NCBI GenBank assembly: GCA_900542575.1
Contig: UQOE01000002.1
Location: 1-64,000, forward strand
Source of the DNA: an uncultured Oscillospiraceae bacterium
GTDB taxonomy: Bacteria > Bacillota > Clostridia > Oscillospirales > Acutalibacteraceae
Direction: 5' to 3'
Length of the DNA: 64,000 bases
The notes beneath the pieces are model-generated. The model did not search any database. It was not told the origin of the DNA and worked only from the letters and a program-made list of their open reading frames with translations. Positions 34,239-43,018 of the stretch are shown piece by piece; positions within the stretch are counted from its first letter, which is position 1; each line of letters opens with the position of its first letter. Made by a program: the position numbers and the translations under genes.

Positions 34239-34775
34239 TCAAAAATCTGCGCCCAGCCGATATGCCATCATGGGATAATCGGTCTTAGATACCGCATCTT
34301 TTTCCTGACATCCTTTGGCAATAACCATGCCGCCGTCCTCCCATTCGAGGTATTTCAGCATATTCTGGTAAGTGCGGACCGGGCCGTCCGCCGTGGCGTC
34401 GCTGTCGTCGGCATAGGTGAGAAGAAGGGCACTCTTTTTGTCGCCTTTCAGGAGCTCATCATTCGCGTAAAAGCGGTTAATGGCAGCGGCCAGCTGCGCT
34501 GTGATGCCGTAATAGTAGACCGGAGTCGCAAAGACCACCGCATCTGCCCGGAGAAGGAGCGGATTGAGTTCTTTCATGTCGTCGTCAAACACGCACTTCA
34601 TGTCTGTGGAAGTGTGGCAGTGTTCGCAGGCGGTACATGGGTGGATCCTCTTCTTTGCCGCATGGAATACGGCCACATCGTGGCCCGCCTCCTCGGCGCC
34701 GCGGATAAAATTCTCCGCGAGAAAAACGGAATTGCCGTCGCTTCGCGGACTTCCGGTGAGAACCAAAATTTTCAT
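34239..34775 (-). CDS. flavodoxin-fold NAD(P)H-dependent oxidoreductase
   Basis: This 178-residue FMN-binding protein has the loop LTGSPRSDGNS, a Cys-rich CTACEHCHTS segment that may act in redox chemistry, and ATPVYYYGITAQL at the flavin site. Relatives reduce quinones or act as iron-sulfur flavoproteins; the CxxCxxC spacing recalls the latter but only FMN binding is well supported. It is a single gene. Confidence 0.87.
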   Translation of the reverse strand: MKILVLTGSPRSDGNSVFLAENFIRGAEEAGHDVAVFHAAKKRIHPCTACEHCHTSTDMKCVFDDDMKELNPLLLRADAVVFATPVYYYGITAQLAAAINRFYANDELLKGDKKSALLLTYADDSDATADGPVRTYQNMLKYLEWEDGGMVIAKGCQEKDAVSKTDYPMMAYRLGADF

Positions 34776-34867
34776 AGAAACGCCTCCTGTTTCAAAACTT
34801 GTTCCAAAGCTATTGTAACGCAGTGAGGCATTTCCGTTCGGGTTCCGGACAAAGATTTACAGAATGG

Positions 34868-35725
34868 TCAAATTTGTCCGGACAAAAAAGTCTTGAGCGC
34901 AGGAAGACGGCGCTCGGCATCGAGCCGGCCCAGACGGTAAACCTGCTCCAAATTGAAGCGGCTGTGGGAAACATGCTGGATGGGCAGCGCGGCCGACGGC
35001 CGGAAGACAAAGGCGCGACCCGCCTGCTCCTCCGCTGCAATAAAGTCCAGGGTCTTATTATAGGCCACGTGCCGCCGCTCCATGTCGGCGACAATACCGG
35101 GGGCTCCTTCCAGCAGGACCCGCATAGCGGGAAGCCCCTTCTGCGGAGCCTTGCGGTAGCCCTTCGGCTGGGTCAGAATAACCACATTTTTCCCGTACCC
35201 GCGGGATTCAAACCATTTCAACGGGATGGCGTCGCTGCATCCGCCATCAAGATAAGTACGGCCGTCAATCTCCACCATTCGAGAAGCGAGAGGCATGGAT
35301 GCCGAGGCGCGCATCCAAGTGAGGTCGTCGTCCCCCATCGTGGTCAGTTCCCGATAGACCGGTTCACCGGTCTCCGTATCGGTTGCCACAACCCAGAACT
35401 CCATCGGATTGGTGCGGAAGGTAAAGGTGTCAAAAGGATCCAGCTGATAGGGCAGCCGCCTGTAGTCGAAATCGGCGCCGTAGAGATCTCCGGTCAGCAG
35501 CAGCGACGCCGCAGAGCAGTAGCGCAGATCTTTTGCATATTTTAATTTGTATCGAATGGCGCGCCCGGGCTGCTTCGATGCATAGTTGCAGCCGAACGTT
35601 GCACCGGCGGAAACGCCGACGGCGCCGTCAAACGGGTAAAAATTCTGTTCCATGAGGACGTCCAGAATGCCGCAGGTGTACATGCCCCGCATAGCGCCGC
35701 CCTCCATAACTAATCCATATTTCAT
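34868..35725 (-). CDS. patatin-like phospholipase
   Basis: This 285-residue protein starts at ATG 35725, after AGGAGG, with MKYGLVMEGGAMRGMY carrying the oxyanion loop. The nucleophile elbow is GVSAGATFG, and the catalytic aspartate is in DGGCSD. Patatin-like proteins hydrolyse acyl esters of lipids. No signal peptide is visible, so it is cytoplasmic or membrane-associated. A longer frame to 35884 crosses the promoter region and is rejected. Confidence 0.9.
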   Translation of the reverse strand: MKYGLVMEGGAMRGMYTCGILDVLMEQNFYPFDGAVGVSAGATFGCNYASKQPGRAIRYKLKYAKDLRYCSAASLLLTGDLYGADFDYRRLPYQLDPFDTFTFRTNPMEFWVVATDTETGEPVYRELTTMGDDDLTWMRASASMPLASRMVEIDGRTYLDGGCSDAIPLKWFESRGYGKNVVILTQPKGYRKAPQKGLPAMRVLLEGAPGIVADMERRHVAYNKTLDFIAAEEQAGRAFVFRPSAALPIQHVSHSRFNLEQVYRLGRLDAERRLPALKTFLSGQI

Positions 35726-35831
35726 AGTACAGTTCCTCCTGGAAAACATTATCCATAGTACCTTTTTTCGGTTTCTTTGGCAATGGTGCTGTGTTAGAAT
35801 AGAGTCAGTTAAAATCTGAAGGAGGATCCCT

Positions 35832-36593
35832 ATGGACAGATTATCGAGTGCAGAGAAAAACAACAAGAAGTGGTTCGACGGCACGGCATTTCAGGACAGC
35901 GACGCCGACCCCGAGTTCACGGAAATTGCTGCGAACTTCCTGTGCGGTGACGTCCTTGCCCGCAAGGGTTCCCTGAGCGACAAACAGCGCGCTCTTCTCA
36001 TCCTGGTCCATCTGACCGCGACGCAGACGGTGAATGCCCTGTTCAAATACACCTCGGCCGCCCTCAAAGTCGGTGCCACCCCGGTGGAAATCAAAGAGGC
36101 GGTCTACCAGGCGGCGCCGTACATCGGTCTGGAAAAGGTCCAGACTGCGCTGGACGAAATCAATTTTGCCTTCTCAGAGGCAGGCATTGCCACGCCGACG
36201 GAGCCGCAGACCCAGGCGGACGAAGAGGGACGCTATCCGGTCGGTCTCAAGTGCCAGCAGATGATTTTCGGCGAGGACAGCATCAACAATATGCGCAAAA
36301 ACGCGCCGAAGGACGAAAAAGATATTCAGGACTACCTTTCCGCCTACTGCTTCGGCGACTTCTACACCCGCAGCGGACTGGACATCAAGATGCGCGAACT
36401 CGTCACATTCACGGCTCTCGCCTCCATGGGCGGCGTCGCTCCGCAGATGCGCGCCCATATTGCCGGCAATCTCTCTGTCGGAAACACAAGAGAAGACCTC
36501 ATTGACGCCGTCATTACCATCCTGCCGTTCAACGGCTTCCCGCGCACACTGAATGCCCTCGCACTCATTGACGAGGCAGCTCCGGCCGAATAA
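35832..36593 (+). CDS. carboxymuconolactone decarboxylase family protein (two CMD repeats)
   Basis: This 253-residue protein has two CMD/AhpD-like halves: residues about 40-110 (SDKQRALLILVHLTATQ) and about 165-250 (DIKMRELVTFTALAS). The catalytic CxxC or HxxC of AhpD-type reductases is absent in both halves, so it is not a standard peroxidase partner. The role may be lactone decarboxylation or binding. The ATG at 35832 follows GGAGGA. It is divergent from the patatin gene. Confidence 0.85.
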   Translation: MDRLSSAEKNNKKWFDGTAFQDSDADPEFTEIAANFLCGDVLARKGSLSDKQRALLILVHLTATQTVNALFKYTSAALKVGATPVEIKEAVYQAAPYIGLEKVQTALDEINFAFSEAGIATPTEPQTQADEEGRYPVGLKCQQMIFGEDSINNMRKNAPKDEKDIQDYLSAYCFGDFYTRSGLDIKMRELVTFTALASMGGVAPQMRAHIAGNLSVGNTREDLIDAVITILPFNGFPRTLNALALIDEAAPAE

Positions 36594-36603
36594 CCAGCCG
36601 AAA

Positions 36604-36646
36604 AACATCCCTCGGTCTTTTTTTGAGACCGAGGGACTTTTTTCAC
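36604..36646 (+). terminator. intrinsic terminator after the CMD gene
   Basis: TCCCTCGGTCT and AGACCGAGGGA pair around a T-rich loop and end in TTTTTT. Confidence 0.88.
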
Positions 36647-36719
36647 AGTTTCCTGACACGAATCCTCTAAAGTGTTATATAATCTGTTCAAGCCTTGCGT
36701 AAAAGCTACAAATTTATTC

Positions 36720-36747
36720 TTGCATGATCGTTAATTCCTCCTATAAT
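36720..36747 (+). promoter_or_regulatory. promoter of the single-TM protein gene
   Basis: TTGCAT (36720-36725) and TATAAT (36742-36747) are 16 bases apart, about 30 bases before the start codon. Confidence 0.65.
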
Positions 36748-36777
36748 AATAGGTGGAAAAATATAGAAAGGAACGTG

Positions 36778-37026
36778 ATGAATATGCCAGGAAGAGAAAA
36801 AGCCCCAAAGAAGAAAAAAGGTTATAACCTCGGCTCTATTCTTTTCATCCTCGGTTTGCTCGCCATAGTAGGCGCATTTCTCGTCTTTGTCGTCTGGATC
36901 GTCTCGGAATTTCTGGGAACCGTTGACAAACTCTCCACCTATGGTCTGTTCAATGGCCAGCCTGGCAACGTTGTCATTCACCTGGCACAGTATGCAAAAG
37001 CTGCCATTCCGCTGATGATGGCCTGA
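36778..37026 (+). CDS. small single-pass membrane protein
   Basis: This 82-residue protein starts at ATG 36778 after AAAGGAA (a second ATG two codons later is possible). A basic N-terminus (MPGREKAPKKKKGYN) is followed by one TM segment (about 20-44) and an outside tail that ends in a weakly hydrophobic patch. It has its own promoter and terminator. No family was recognised; the basic tail suggests a cytoplasmic N-terminus. Confidence 0.7.
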   Translation: MNMPGREKAPKKKKGYNLGSILFILGLLAIVGAFLVFVVWIVSEFLGTVDKLSTYGLFNGQPGNVVIHLAQYAKAAIPLMMA

Positions 37027-37051
37027 TCGTTTTTACGTTTTTATTTTATCT

Positions 37052-37091
37052 AAAAAAATCCCGCAGGCATAAAACTGTCTGCGGGATTTTT
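37052..37091. terminator. bidirectional intrinsic terminator
   Basis: AAAAAATCCCGCAG and CTGCGGGATTTTT pair around a 12-base loop between convergent genes. Confidence 0.9.
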
Positions 37092-37098
37092 CTGTCCG

Positions 37099-38100
37099 TT
37101 ATTTCTTTTTATCCCGCACCCGGGTGTGAGCCGTCCGGCGGGTTTCCCGAACCCGCTCATGGGCGGACCGGAGAGCCTCCTGGGCATCAGATTCTTCCCG
37201 GCGGGCCCGGCGCAGAGCGGCGTGCTCGGCGGTCCAGTCCTCCTCGATGGAGAGCTGCGCGGCTTCGGCGTCGAAATCGACATGGCCGCTGCTGTCGCGC
37301 CAGCCGTCGGCGTGCTCGTAGAGCTCTTCCAGGCGGTCAAACAGGATATCGCACTCGGCGAGGAAGTCGCTCATCTCAATGCGATTGAGTTTGGAGCGCA
37401 GAACAGCGACAAGTGCGAGATCGGCAGCCAGGAAAACATAGCAGACACCGGGGACAAACATCAGCATGATGGCGGCGGCGAATGTGGTGACAAGGATGAC
37501 GATAAACTCCAAAATATTCAGGCGGATAAATTCCTGAAGGGTACTGTAGGTCTCCCGCAGTTCCTGGTTGGCGGAAAGGGCGCGGATGGCATCGGGGAAG
37601 TCCAGCGGGTAGATGCGAAGCGGATTTTCCTGTCGGATCGGCGTAGCCCGGAACAGATACTTGGAAGCATGTCCAATGGCAATGCGAATATTCAATACCG
37701 TCATCATCAGCAGCAGCGCAATGGTCAGCAGATAGATGATGACGGACCAGAGATGGTCGGAATACTTGGCCATGATATCTGTCGCCTTCGGGAACAGGCA
37801 GACGAAAAACAGTTCCGTCGCCGTGCGCCACGGGGAATACTGGTCCCGGATATAGGGCAGCGAATAGATGCGGACGTGAAAGATCCAGACTTCCGCCAAA
37901 AGAAGGAAACTGATGATCAGTGCAGTAAACGGGACAAACAGTTCCTTGACCGCAGCAAAATTTAAATGTTTGAACTGCGTCACGTCCAGCTCCAGGACCA
38001 TCAGGGTGATGGCAATGGCCATCACGGCATCAAAGAAAGCGGCCGTCCGCTCGCTGCGGGAGGTACCGATGGAGTGAAGAACTTCCAAAGATAACTTCAT
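37099..38100 (-). CDS. TMEM175/DUF1211-like membrane protein with charged C-terminal helix
   Basis: This 333-residue protein opens with RTAAFFDAVMAIAITLMVLEL, matching the TMEM175 signature RxxxFSDAVxAI, with Phe in the place of Ser. Bacterial TMEM175 proteins are potassium channels. About five further TM segments follow (to residue 240), then a long cytoplasmic helix rich in Arg, Glu and Ala (about 255-333), which is not normal for the bacterial family. It overlaps the tatD stop by four bases. Confidence 0.75.
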   Translation of the reverse strand: MKLSLEVLHSIGTSRSERTAAFFDAVMAIAITLMVLELDVTQFKHLNFAAVKELFVPFTALIISFLLLAEVWIFHVRIYSLPYIRDQYSPWRTATELFFVCLFPKATDIMAKYSDHLWSVIIYLLTIALLLMMTVLNIRIAIGHASKYLFRATPIRQENPLRIYPLDFPDAIRALSANQELRETYSTLQEFIRLNILEFIVILVTTFAAAIMLMFVPGVCYVFLAADLALVAVLRSKLNRIEMSDFLAECDILFDRLEELYEHADGWRDSSGHVDFDAEAAQLSIEEDWTAEHAALRRARREESDAQEALRSAHERVRETRRTAHTRVRDKKK

Positions 38101-38882
38101 GCAGTCCCCTCCTGTTCGATGCCGTACATACGGCGCCCGTTGGCATTGGCAGCATTGACGACCTCCTGTGGGTCCATTCCGCGGACTTCGCCGATCTTCT
38201 CCGCCACAAACGCGATGAGACTGGAGTCATTCCGCTCCCCGCGATGCGGGGTCGGAGCCATATACGGGCAGTCGGTCTCCAGCAGCAGTCGGTCCAGTGG
38301 AACCGCAGCGGCCACGGCAACCGGCTTTTTGGCGTTTTTGAACGTGACGGCGCCGCCGAGCCCGATGTACATGCCAAGCTTGACGACTTCCTCCATCATT
38401 TCCACGCTGCCGGAAAAGCAGTGGACCACGCCCTGCGGACGGTATTTTTTCAGGAGTTCCAGCGTGTCCTGATGGGCATCCCGGTCATGGATGACGACCG
38501 GCAGATGCAGATCTTTGGCGAGCGCCAGCTGGCGGGAAAACAGATCGATCTGCGTCTCCCTGGGCGTTCCGTCTTTGTAGTGGTAGTCGAGGCCGATTTC
38601 CCCGACCGCCACAGCTTTGGGCTCATTCTGCAGGAACCCCGCTATGGTATCGAGGTCCCCTTTTCGCTCGTCCCCCGCCTGCTCCGGATGATAGCCGAGA
38701 GCGGCATAGATATAGTCGTATTTGTGCACCATTTCTACGATGTGGGCGGAGGTTACAAGGTCGGTGGCACAGTCCACCGCCAGCTCCACGCCCTTCTGCG
38801 GGAGCGCGGCCAGAAGCTCCTCCCGGTCCGCGTCAAATGCCGCGTCATCGTAGTGGGCATGGGTATCAAAAATATGTTCCAT
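38097..38882 (-). CDS. tatD: TatD family metal-dependent hydrolase
   Basis: This 261-residue TIM-barrel enzyme is a TatD-type DNase or amidohydrolase. It begins IFDTHAHYDD with the HxH metal site, then VGEIGLDYHY, PVVIHDRDA, HCFSGS and the final LLETDCPYM. The start at ATG 38882 is 7 bases after the metG stop and has only a weak site, suggesting coupled translation. metG-tatD adjacency is common in Firmicutes. Confidence 0.93.
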   Translation of the reverse strand: MEHIFDTHAHYDDAAFDADREELLAALPQKGVELAVDCATDLVTSAHIVEMVHKYDYIYAALGYHPEQAGDERKGDLDTIAGFLQNEPKAVAVGEIGLDYHYKDGTPRETQIDLFSRQLALAKDLHLPVVIHDRDAHQDTLELLKKYRPQGVVHCFSGSVEMMEEVVKLGMYIGLGGAVTFKNAKKPVAVAAAVPLDRLLLETDCPYMAPTPHRGERNDSSLIAFVAEKIGEVRGMDPQEVVNAANANGRRMYGIEQEGTA

Positions 38883-38889
38883 AGAGAGA

Positions 38890-40860
38890 TTACCGAAGAA
38901 CCGCGCCGGTCTCCATGCCGTCGGCAAAGAGGACGCTGACATTTCCGTCACTGGTATCCGCCGCGAGGATCATGCCCTGGGACTCTACGCCGCAGAGTTT
39001 CGCGGGCTTCAGATTGGACACGACAACGACCTTGTGGCCGACAAGGTCATCCGGTTCATACCAGGGGGCAATGCCCGAGACAACCGTACGGCCTTCTGTG
39101 CCGTCATCCAGCGAGAGCTTCAGGAGTTTTTTGGCGCGCTTAATCTTCTCGCAGGCCTTGATCTCACAGATGCGGAGTTCCACCTTGCCGAAGTCGTCGA
39201 TGGAGATCTGGGCAACCCCCTCCGCCTTCTCCTCAAGTTTTTCCTTGACCTTCTCATTGTTGGCCCTTTCGCGGGCGGCGACTTCCTTCTGACGGGAGTC
39301 AATCTCCTTGAACATCTCCTCTTTGTCCACGCGGGCAAAGAGCGGTTTCGCCTTACCGGTGACGATGCCGGGCTCCAGAGCGCCGAATTTGGCCAGAGAA
39401 TCATAGTCTTTTGCGTTCATGTTGGTCTGTTCGAAAATGCGGTCCGAGGTCTCGGGCATGAACGGGCGGATCATTACCGCGAGATAGCGGATGGCCTCAA
39501 ACAGATTGTAGAGCACGGTGCCGAGGCGGGCCTTCTTGGCCTCGTCGCGGGCCAGAACCCAAGGCTCCGTCTCATCGATATACTTGTTGGCGCGCTTGGC
39601 AATGCCGACAACGGCTTCGACGGCGTCGGCGACGCGGTAGGTCTCAAAGAGCTTCTCCACTTTAGCGACTGCGTCAGTGCAGAACTTCGCAAGATCGTCA
39701 TCGACCGGCTCGTGAACGGTCGGCGCCTGGATGACGCTGTCGAAATATTTCTTATTCATGGAGATGGTGCGGTTGACCAGGTTGCCGATGGTGTTGGCGA
39801 GGTCGGAGTTGTACCGCTCAATCATGGTCTCATAGGTGATGGAGCCGTCAGAGGCATAGGGCATTTCGCTAAGCAGGTAATAGCGGACCGCATCGACGCC
39901 GAAAAGGCTGATGAGGTCATCCGCATAGATGACGTTGCCGCGCGATTTACTCATTTTATCTTCCCCGAACAGCAGCCACGGATGGCCGAAGACCTGCTTC
40001 GGAAGCGGCTCCCCGAGGGCCATAAGCATAATCGGCCAGTAAATGGTGTGGAACCGGACAATGTCTTTGCCGACGATATGGACGTCAGCAGGCCAGTACT
40101 TTTTGTACTGCTCCGACGGATGATCCGGATCGTAGCCGAGGGCCGTGATATAGTTGGAGAGTGCGTCAATCCAGACGTAGACGACGTGATCTGGATCGAA
40201 CGTGACGGGGATACCCCATTTGAAGGAGGTACGGGAGACGCAGAGGTCCCGCAGACCGGGTTTGATGAAGTTGTTGAGCATCTCTTTCTTCCGGGCCTCC
40301 GGATAGATGAAGTCGTCATGCTCTTCAATGTATTCCTCCAGCTGTTTCTGGTATTTGGAGAGCTTCAGGAAGTAGGCCTCCTCCGATGCGGACTGGACTT
40401 CACGGCCGCAGTCGGGGCACTTGCCGTCCACGAGCTCGGACTCGGTCCAGAAGGACTCGCAGGAAGTGCAGTACAGGCCTTTGTACTCTCCTTTGTAGAT
40501 GTCGCCCTGATCGTAGAGCTTTTTGAAGATTTTCTGTACGGTCTTCTCGTGGTACGGGTCGGTCGTACGGATAAATTTATCGTAGGAGATATTGAGGTCG
40601 TCGGCAATCTCACGGATTTCTCCCGACACCTTGTCGACATACTCCTTCGGCGAGCAGCCCGCCGCCTCGGCGTAGCCCTCAATCTTCTGGCCGTGCTCGT
40701 CGGTGCCGGTCAGGAAGAACACATCGTACCCCTGCATGCGTTTATACCGTGCAATTGCATCGGTCAAAACGATTTCGTAGGAGTTGCCGATATGAGGTTT
40801 TCTGGATGTATATGCGATTGCGGTGGTAATGTAGAATTTGCCTTTCTCTGCCACTGCCAT
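38890..40860 (-). CDS. metG: methionyl-tRNA synthetase
   Basis: MetG charges tRNA-Met. The 656-residue protein starts at ATG 40860 (the frame open to 41256 runs through the neighbouring gene and is rejected). It has ITTAIAYTSRKPHIGNSYE (HIGH-like HIGN), the zinc knuckle CTSCESFWTESELVDGKCPDCG, and KMSKSRGN (KMSKS). The last 110 residues form a tRNA-binding/dimerisation domain (VELRICEIKAC). A large antisense frame is a shadow. Confidence 0.96.
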   Translation of the reverse strand: MAVAEKGKFYITTAIAYTSRKPHIGNSYEIVLTDAIARYKRMQGYDVFFLTGTDEHGQKIEGYAEAAGCSPKEYVDKVSGEIREIADDLNISYDKFIRTTDPYHEKTVQKIFKKLYDQGDIYKGEYKGLYCTSCESFWTESELVDGKCPDCGREVQSASEEAYFLKLSKYQKQLEEYIEEHDDFIYPEARKKEMLNNFIKPGLRDLCVSRTSFKWGIPVTFDPDHVVYVWIDALSNYITALGYDPDHPSEQYKKYWPADVHIVGKDIVRFHTIYWPIMLMALGEPLPKQVFGHPWLLFGEDKMSKSRGNVIYADDLISLFGVDAVRYYLLSEMPYASDGSITYETMIERYNSDLANTIGNLVNRTISMNKKYFDSVIQAPTVHEPVDDDLAKFCTDAVAKVEKLFETYRVADAVEAVVGIAKRANKYIDETEPWVLARDEAKKARLGTVLYNLFEAIRYLAVMIRPFMPETSDRIFEQTNMNAKDYDSLAKFGALEPGIVTGKAKPLFARVDKEEMFKEIDSRQKEVAARERANNEKVKEKLEEKAEGVAQISIDDFGKVELRICEIKACEKIKRAKKLLKLSLDDGTEGRTVVSGIAPWYEPDDLVGHKVVVVSNLKPAKLCGVESQGMILAADTSDGNVSVLFADGMETGAVLR

Positions 40861-40895
40861 CCCCTCTTTCTTGCTGATAATAATATAAATTCTAT

Positions 40896-41441
40896 TTATT
40901 TTATCATTGCGGCCGCAATGGTGCAAGACGCCCGCAGACAGGACAGGAGCTCCGGGCCCGGCGGTCTCAGAGCTCTCCTTATGATGATATCCGGCCGCTG
41001 CAACACGTGAATCAACAGCACTTCGGCGGTCCACCGGCCGACACCGGGCAGTTTGACCAGTTCCCGGCAGAAAGCGTTGTCCGGGAAAGCGCTGAATGCA
41101 GCGAGATCCAGATCGCCCCGGGCACCCTGCCTGGAGATGGCGCGGATATAGCCCGCCCGGCGAAACGTGGTCCCTGTCTGCTGGATCTCCTCTTCTGGAA
41201 TCGAGGCTATGTGTTCCGGCGTAACCGGGTCGAAAGCTTTCTGAAACCGGTTCCACTCGGTCGCCGCCGCGGCCGCTGAGATCTGCTGGCCGAGGATGTA
41301 GTAGATTAAACCGGAATAGAGATCCGGCAGCAGGCGCCGTCTCGGCGGCTCCATGCGATGAATGTATGCGCCCAGAGCGGGATCCCGCTCCGAGAGCCAG
41401 CGCAGCTCAGTTTCCCCATAGAGAAAATACTGTTCAGGCAT
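40896..41441 (-). pseudogene. AlkA-type DNA glycosylase, missing catalytic segment and C-terminus
   Basis: This 181-codon frame carries a helix-hairpin-helix glycosylase core (ILGQQISAAAAA, LPGVGRWTAEVLLIHVLQRPDI). In the family the catalytic Asp follows within about ten residues. Here RPDI runs straight into IRRALR, so the short Asp-bearing segment is gone. The remaining tail does not match the normal final helices. It overlaps the ada stop by 8 bases, as an ada-alkA operon would. It is probably inactive. Confidence 0.7.
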
Positions 41442-42453
41442 GCGCCAGCCCCTCTTCCAGCCGGAGCAGATATTTCTTCGCCTCGAGCCCGGCAGCGTAT
41501 CCTGTCAGGCTGCCGTCCGCCCCGATAACCCGGTGACAGGGAACCACGATAAGAATCGGGTTACAGTGATTCGCCATGCCCACCGCGCGGGCGGCCTTCG
41601 CGTTCCCGGTCATCTCGGCAAGCTCACGGTAGGTCCGCGTTTCCCCGTATGGGATGTTCTGCAGCTGCGCCCAGACGTTCTTCTGGAAGTTGGTCCCCTC
41701 CGGCGCCAGCGGGAGGTCAAAACGGCGGCGCTTTCCTGCGAAATATTCCTTCAGTTCCTGCCCGCACTGCTGCAGCAGCTCCCCCGATGGATTGCTGTGG
41801 AGAATCCGGTCTTCCTGCAGCTCCCCTTTCTCGATGCACAGAACCGAATCGGAGGAGGCGATCAGGCGCAGCGTTCCGATAGGCGTTTCCATCTGCATCC
41901 GACTGATATTGTCGGCAAACAGCTGCCGATACCGCGCAGGCGTCATTCCGGTCTGCTTCCGGAACTGATCACAGAACTGGGACAGATTGGGGAATCCCAC
42001 CGTATCTGCCGTCTCCAGAATGTCCGTTCCATCCTGCAGCAGCTGCCTTGCGTGGGCAATCTTGGTCTGCTTGATATATTCCGACAGCGTGATGTCATAC
42101 TCTTTTTTAAACACCTCGGTCAGGTGCTTGCGGGTAACGCCCATATGCCTCATATCGGCGGAAAGCCGGGCCCGGTCAGAAAAATGGGCATCGATAAGCC
42201 GTTTGGTGTCCTGCGCGAGCTCAACAGCGGGATCATACTCTAACAGATCCGGCCGGCAGCGCTTGCAGGGCCGAAAACCGGCCTGCTCAGCCTCTTCCCG
42301 GGTACAGAAGAACGCCACATTTTTCCGCTTCGGCTGGCGCGATTTACAGGATGGCCGGCAGTAGATTCCGGTCGACTTCACCGCATAATAAAACTTTCCA
42401 TCATATTCGGCGTCGCAGTTGACGACAGCATTCCACATCTCTTCTCTGTTCAT
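41434..42453 (-). CDS. ada: bifunctional Ada: alkylation-response regulator and O6-methylguanine-DNA methyltransferase
   Basis: This 339-residue protein has the N-terminal Ada zinc domain with Cys32, Cys36, Cys63 and Cys66 (YCRPSC and CKRC), an AraC-type helix-turn-helix (about 85-180; SQFCDQFRKQTGMTPARYRQ), and a C-terminal methyltransferase with the acceptor Cys306 in VVPCHRVIG. Methylation of the zinc-bound Cys turns Ada into an activator of repair genes. ATG 42453 follows GGAGG. It is upstream of, and overlaps, the damaged alkA-like gene. Confidence 0.94.
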   Translation of the reverse strand: MNREEMWNAVVNCDAEYDGKFYYAVKSTGIYCRPSCKSRQPKRKNVAFFCTREEAEQAGFRPCKRCRPDLLEYDPAVELAQDTKRLIDAHFSDRARLSADMRHMGVTRKHLTEVFKKEYDITLSEYIKQTKIAHARQLLQDGTDILETADTVGFPNLSQFCDQFRKQTGMTPARYRQLFADNISRMQMETPIGTLRLIASSDSVLCIEKGELQEDRILHSNPSGELLQQCGQELKEYFAGKRRRFDLPLAPEGTNFQKNVWAQLQNIPYGETRTYRELAEMTGNAKAARAVGMANHCNPILIVVPCHRVIGADGSLTGYAAGLEAKKYLLRLEEGLAHA

Positions 42454-42537
42454 GGCTCTCCGCCTCCTTCCTCTACAACATAGCATATCACGAAATGGGA
42501 TTCTTCCAAAAAGGCGGATCCCAATTTCTCTGCGGCA

Positions 42538-42580
42538 AAAAGAAACGGCAGCCACCCTTTCGGGCAGGCTGTCGTTTCTT
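42538..42580. terminator. hairpin upstream of ada, downstream of the ocd remnant
   Basis: AGAAACGGCAGCC and GGCTGTCGTTTCT pair with one mismatch around ACCCTTTCGGGCA. It would end transcripts from the right-hand side before ada. Confidence 0.65.
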
Positions 42581-42585
42581 AACAG

Positions 42586-42658
42586 GCTCTTCGATTTCAC
42601 TCAACAATTTCACTCAACAACTGTTAGTTATTTAGCAACTGTTCCGCCATTCAATGAG
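42586..42658. repeat. direct repeat copy 1, with internal 13-base tandem duplication
   Basis: The sequence starting GCTCTTCGATTTCACTCAAC and ending near CATTCAATGAG matches the copy at 43732-43792 almost base for base. Here TTTCACTCAACAA is present twice. The two copies flank an AT-rich 1.1 kb segment holding the ocd remnant and the carbonic anhydrase gene. Confidence 0.8.
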
Positions 42659-42703
42659 ACATAAAAAAACATAGTATGGTGTTTCCTCCTAAAAAAGATA
42701 TGG

Positions 42704-42889
42704 TTAGTCCCATATCTTCAGTTTCGTATCGCGACCCAGCTTTTTGGCATTCTCATAGCAGACCTTGCCCCAGGCGACGTCCTCAACCGGCATGCCTCCG
42801 ATGGAGTAGAGCACAATATCGTCGTTGCTGATCCGGCCTTTTGTCAATGTCATCAGCCAGAGATGACATTGACCGCTCCTTCTTTTCAT
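42704..42889 (-). pseudogene. remnant of an ornithine cyclodeaminase/mu-crystallin family gene
   Basis: The last 45 codons (GRISNDDIVLYSIGG, then VEDVAWGKVCYENAKKLG) match the C-terminal end of ornithine cyclodeaminase-like proteins, where the motif is dDixlfxxxGxAveDxaxA. The upstream part of the enzyme is missing and the first 17 codons look unrelated. There is no NAD domain left, so the fragment cannot be functional as that enzyme. Confidence 0.7.
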
Positions 42890-42940
42890 ATAAATAAAGC
42901 TGTACTTTGGTATAGTTAAAAGATATTTATTATTTCCTAG

Positions 42941-42956
42941 TATTCATATATGAATA
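42941..42956. promoter_or_regulatory. 16-bp perfect palindrome upstream of the carbonic anhydrase gene
   Basis: TATTCATA-TATGAATA lies 62 bases before the start codon in AT-rich DNA. It may be an operator, or a chance feature of the base composition. Confidence 0.4.
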
Positions 42957-43018
42957 TTTAAATTTAATAGAGAATCCGCTAAAATAGAACCATCATATTA
43001 GAAAAGGAGGCATCCTCT

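Noticed and set aside
39034..41010. 658-residue plus-strand open frame antisense to metG
   Set aside because: It is a shadow produced by G/C-rich third positions; metG on the other strand has all the expected motifs, and this frame resembles no family and has no fitting start site.
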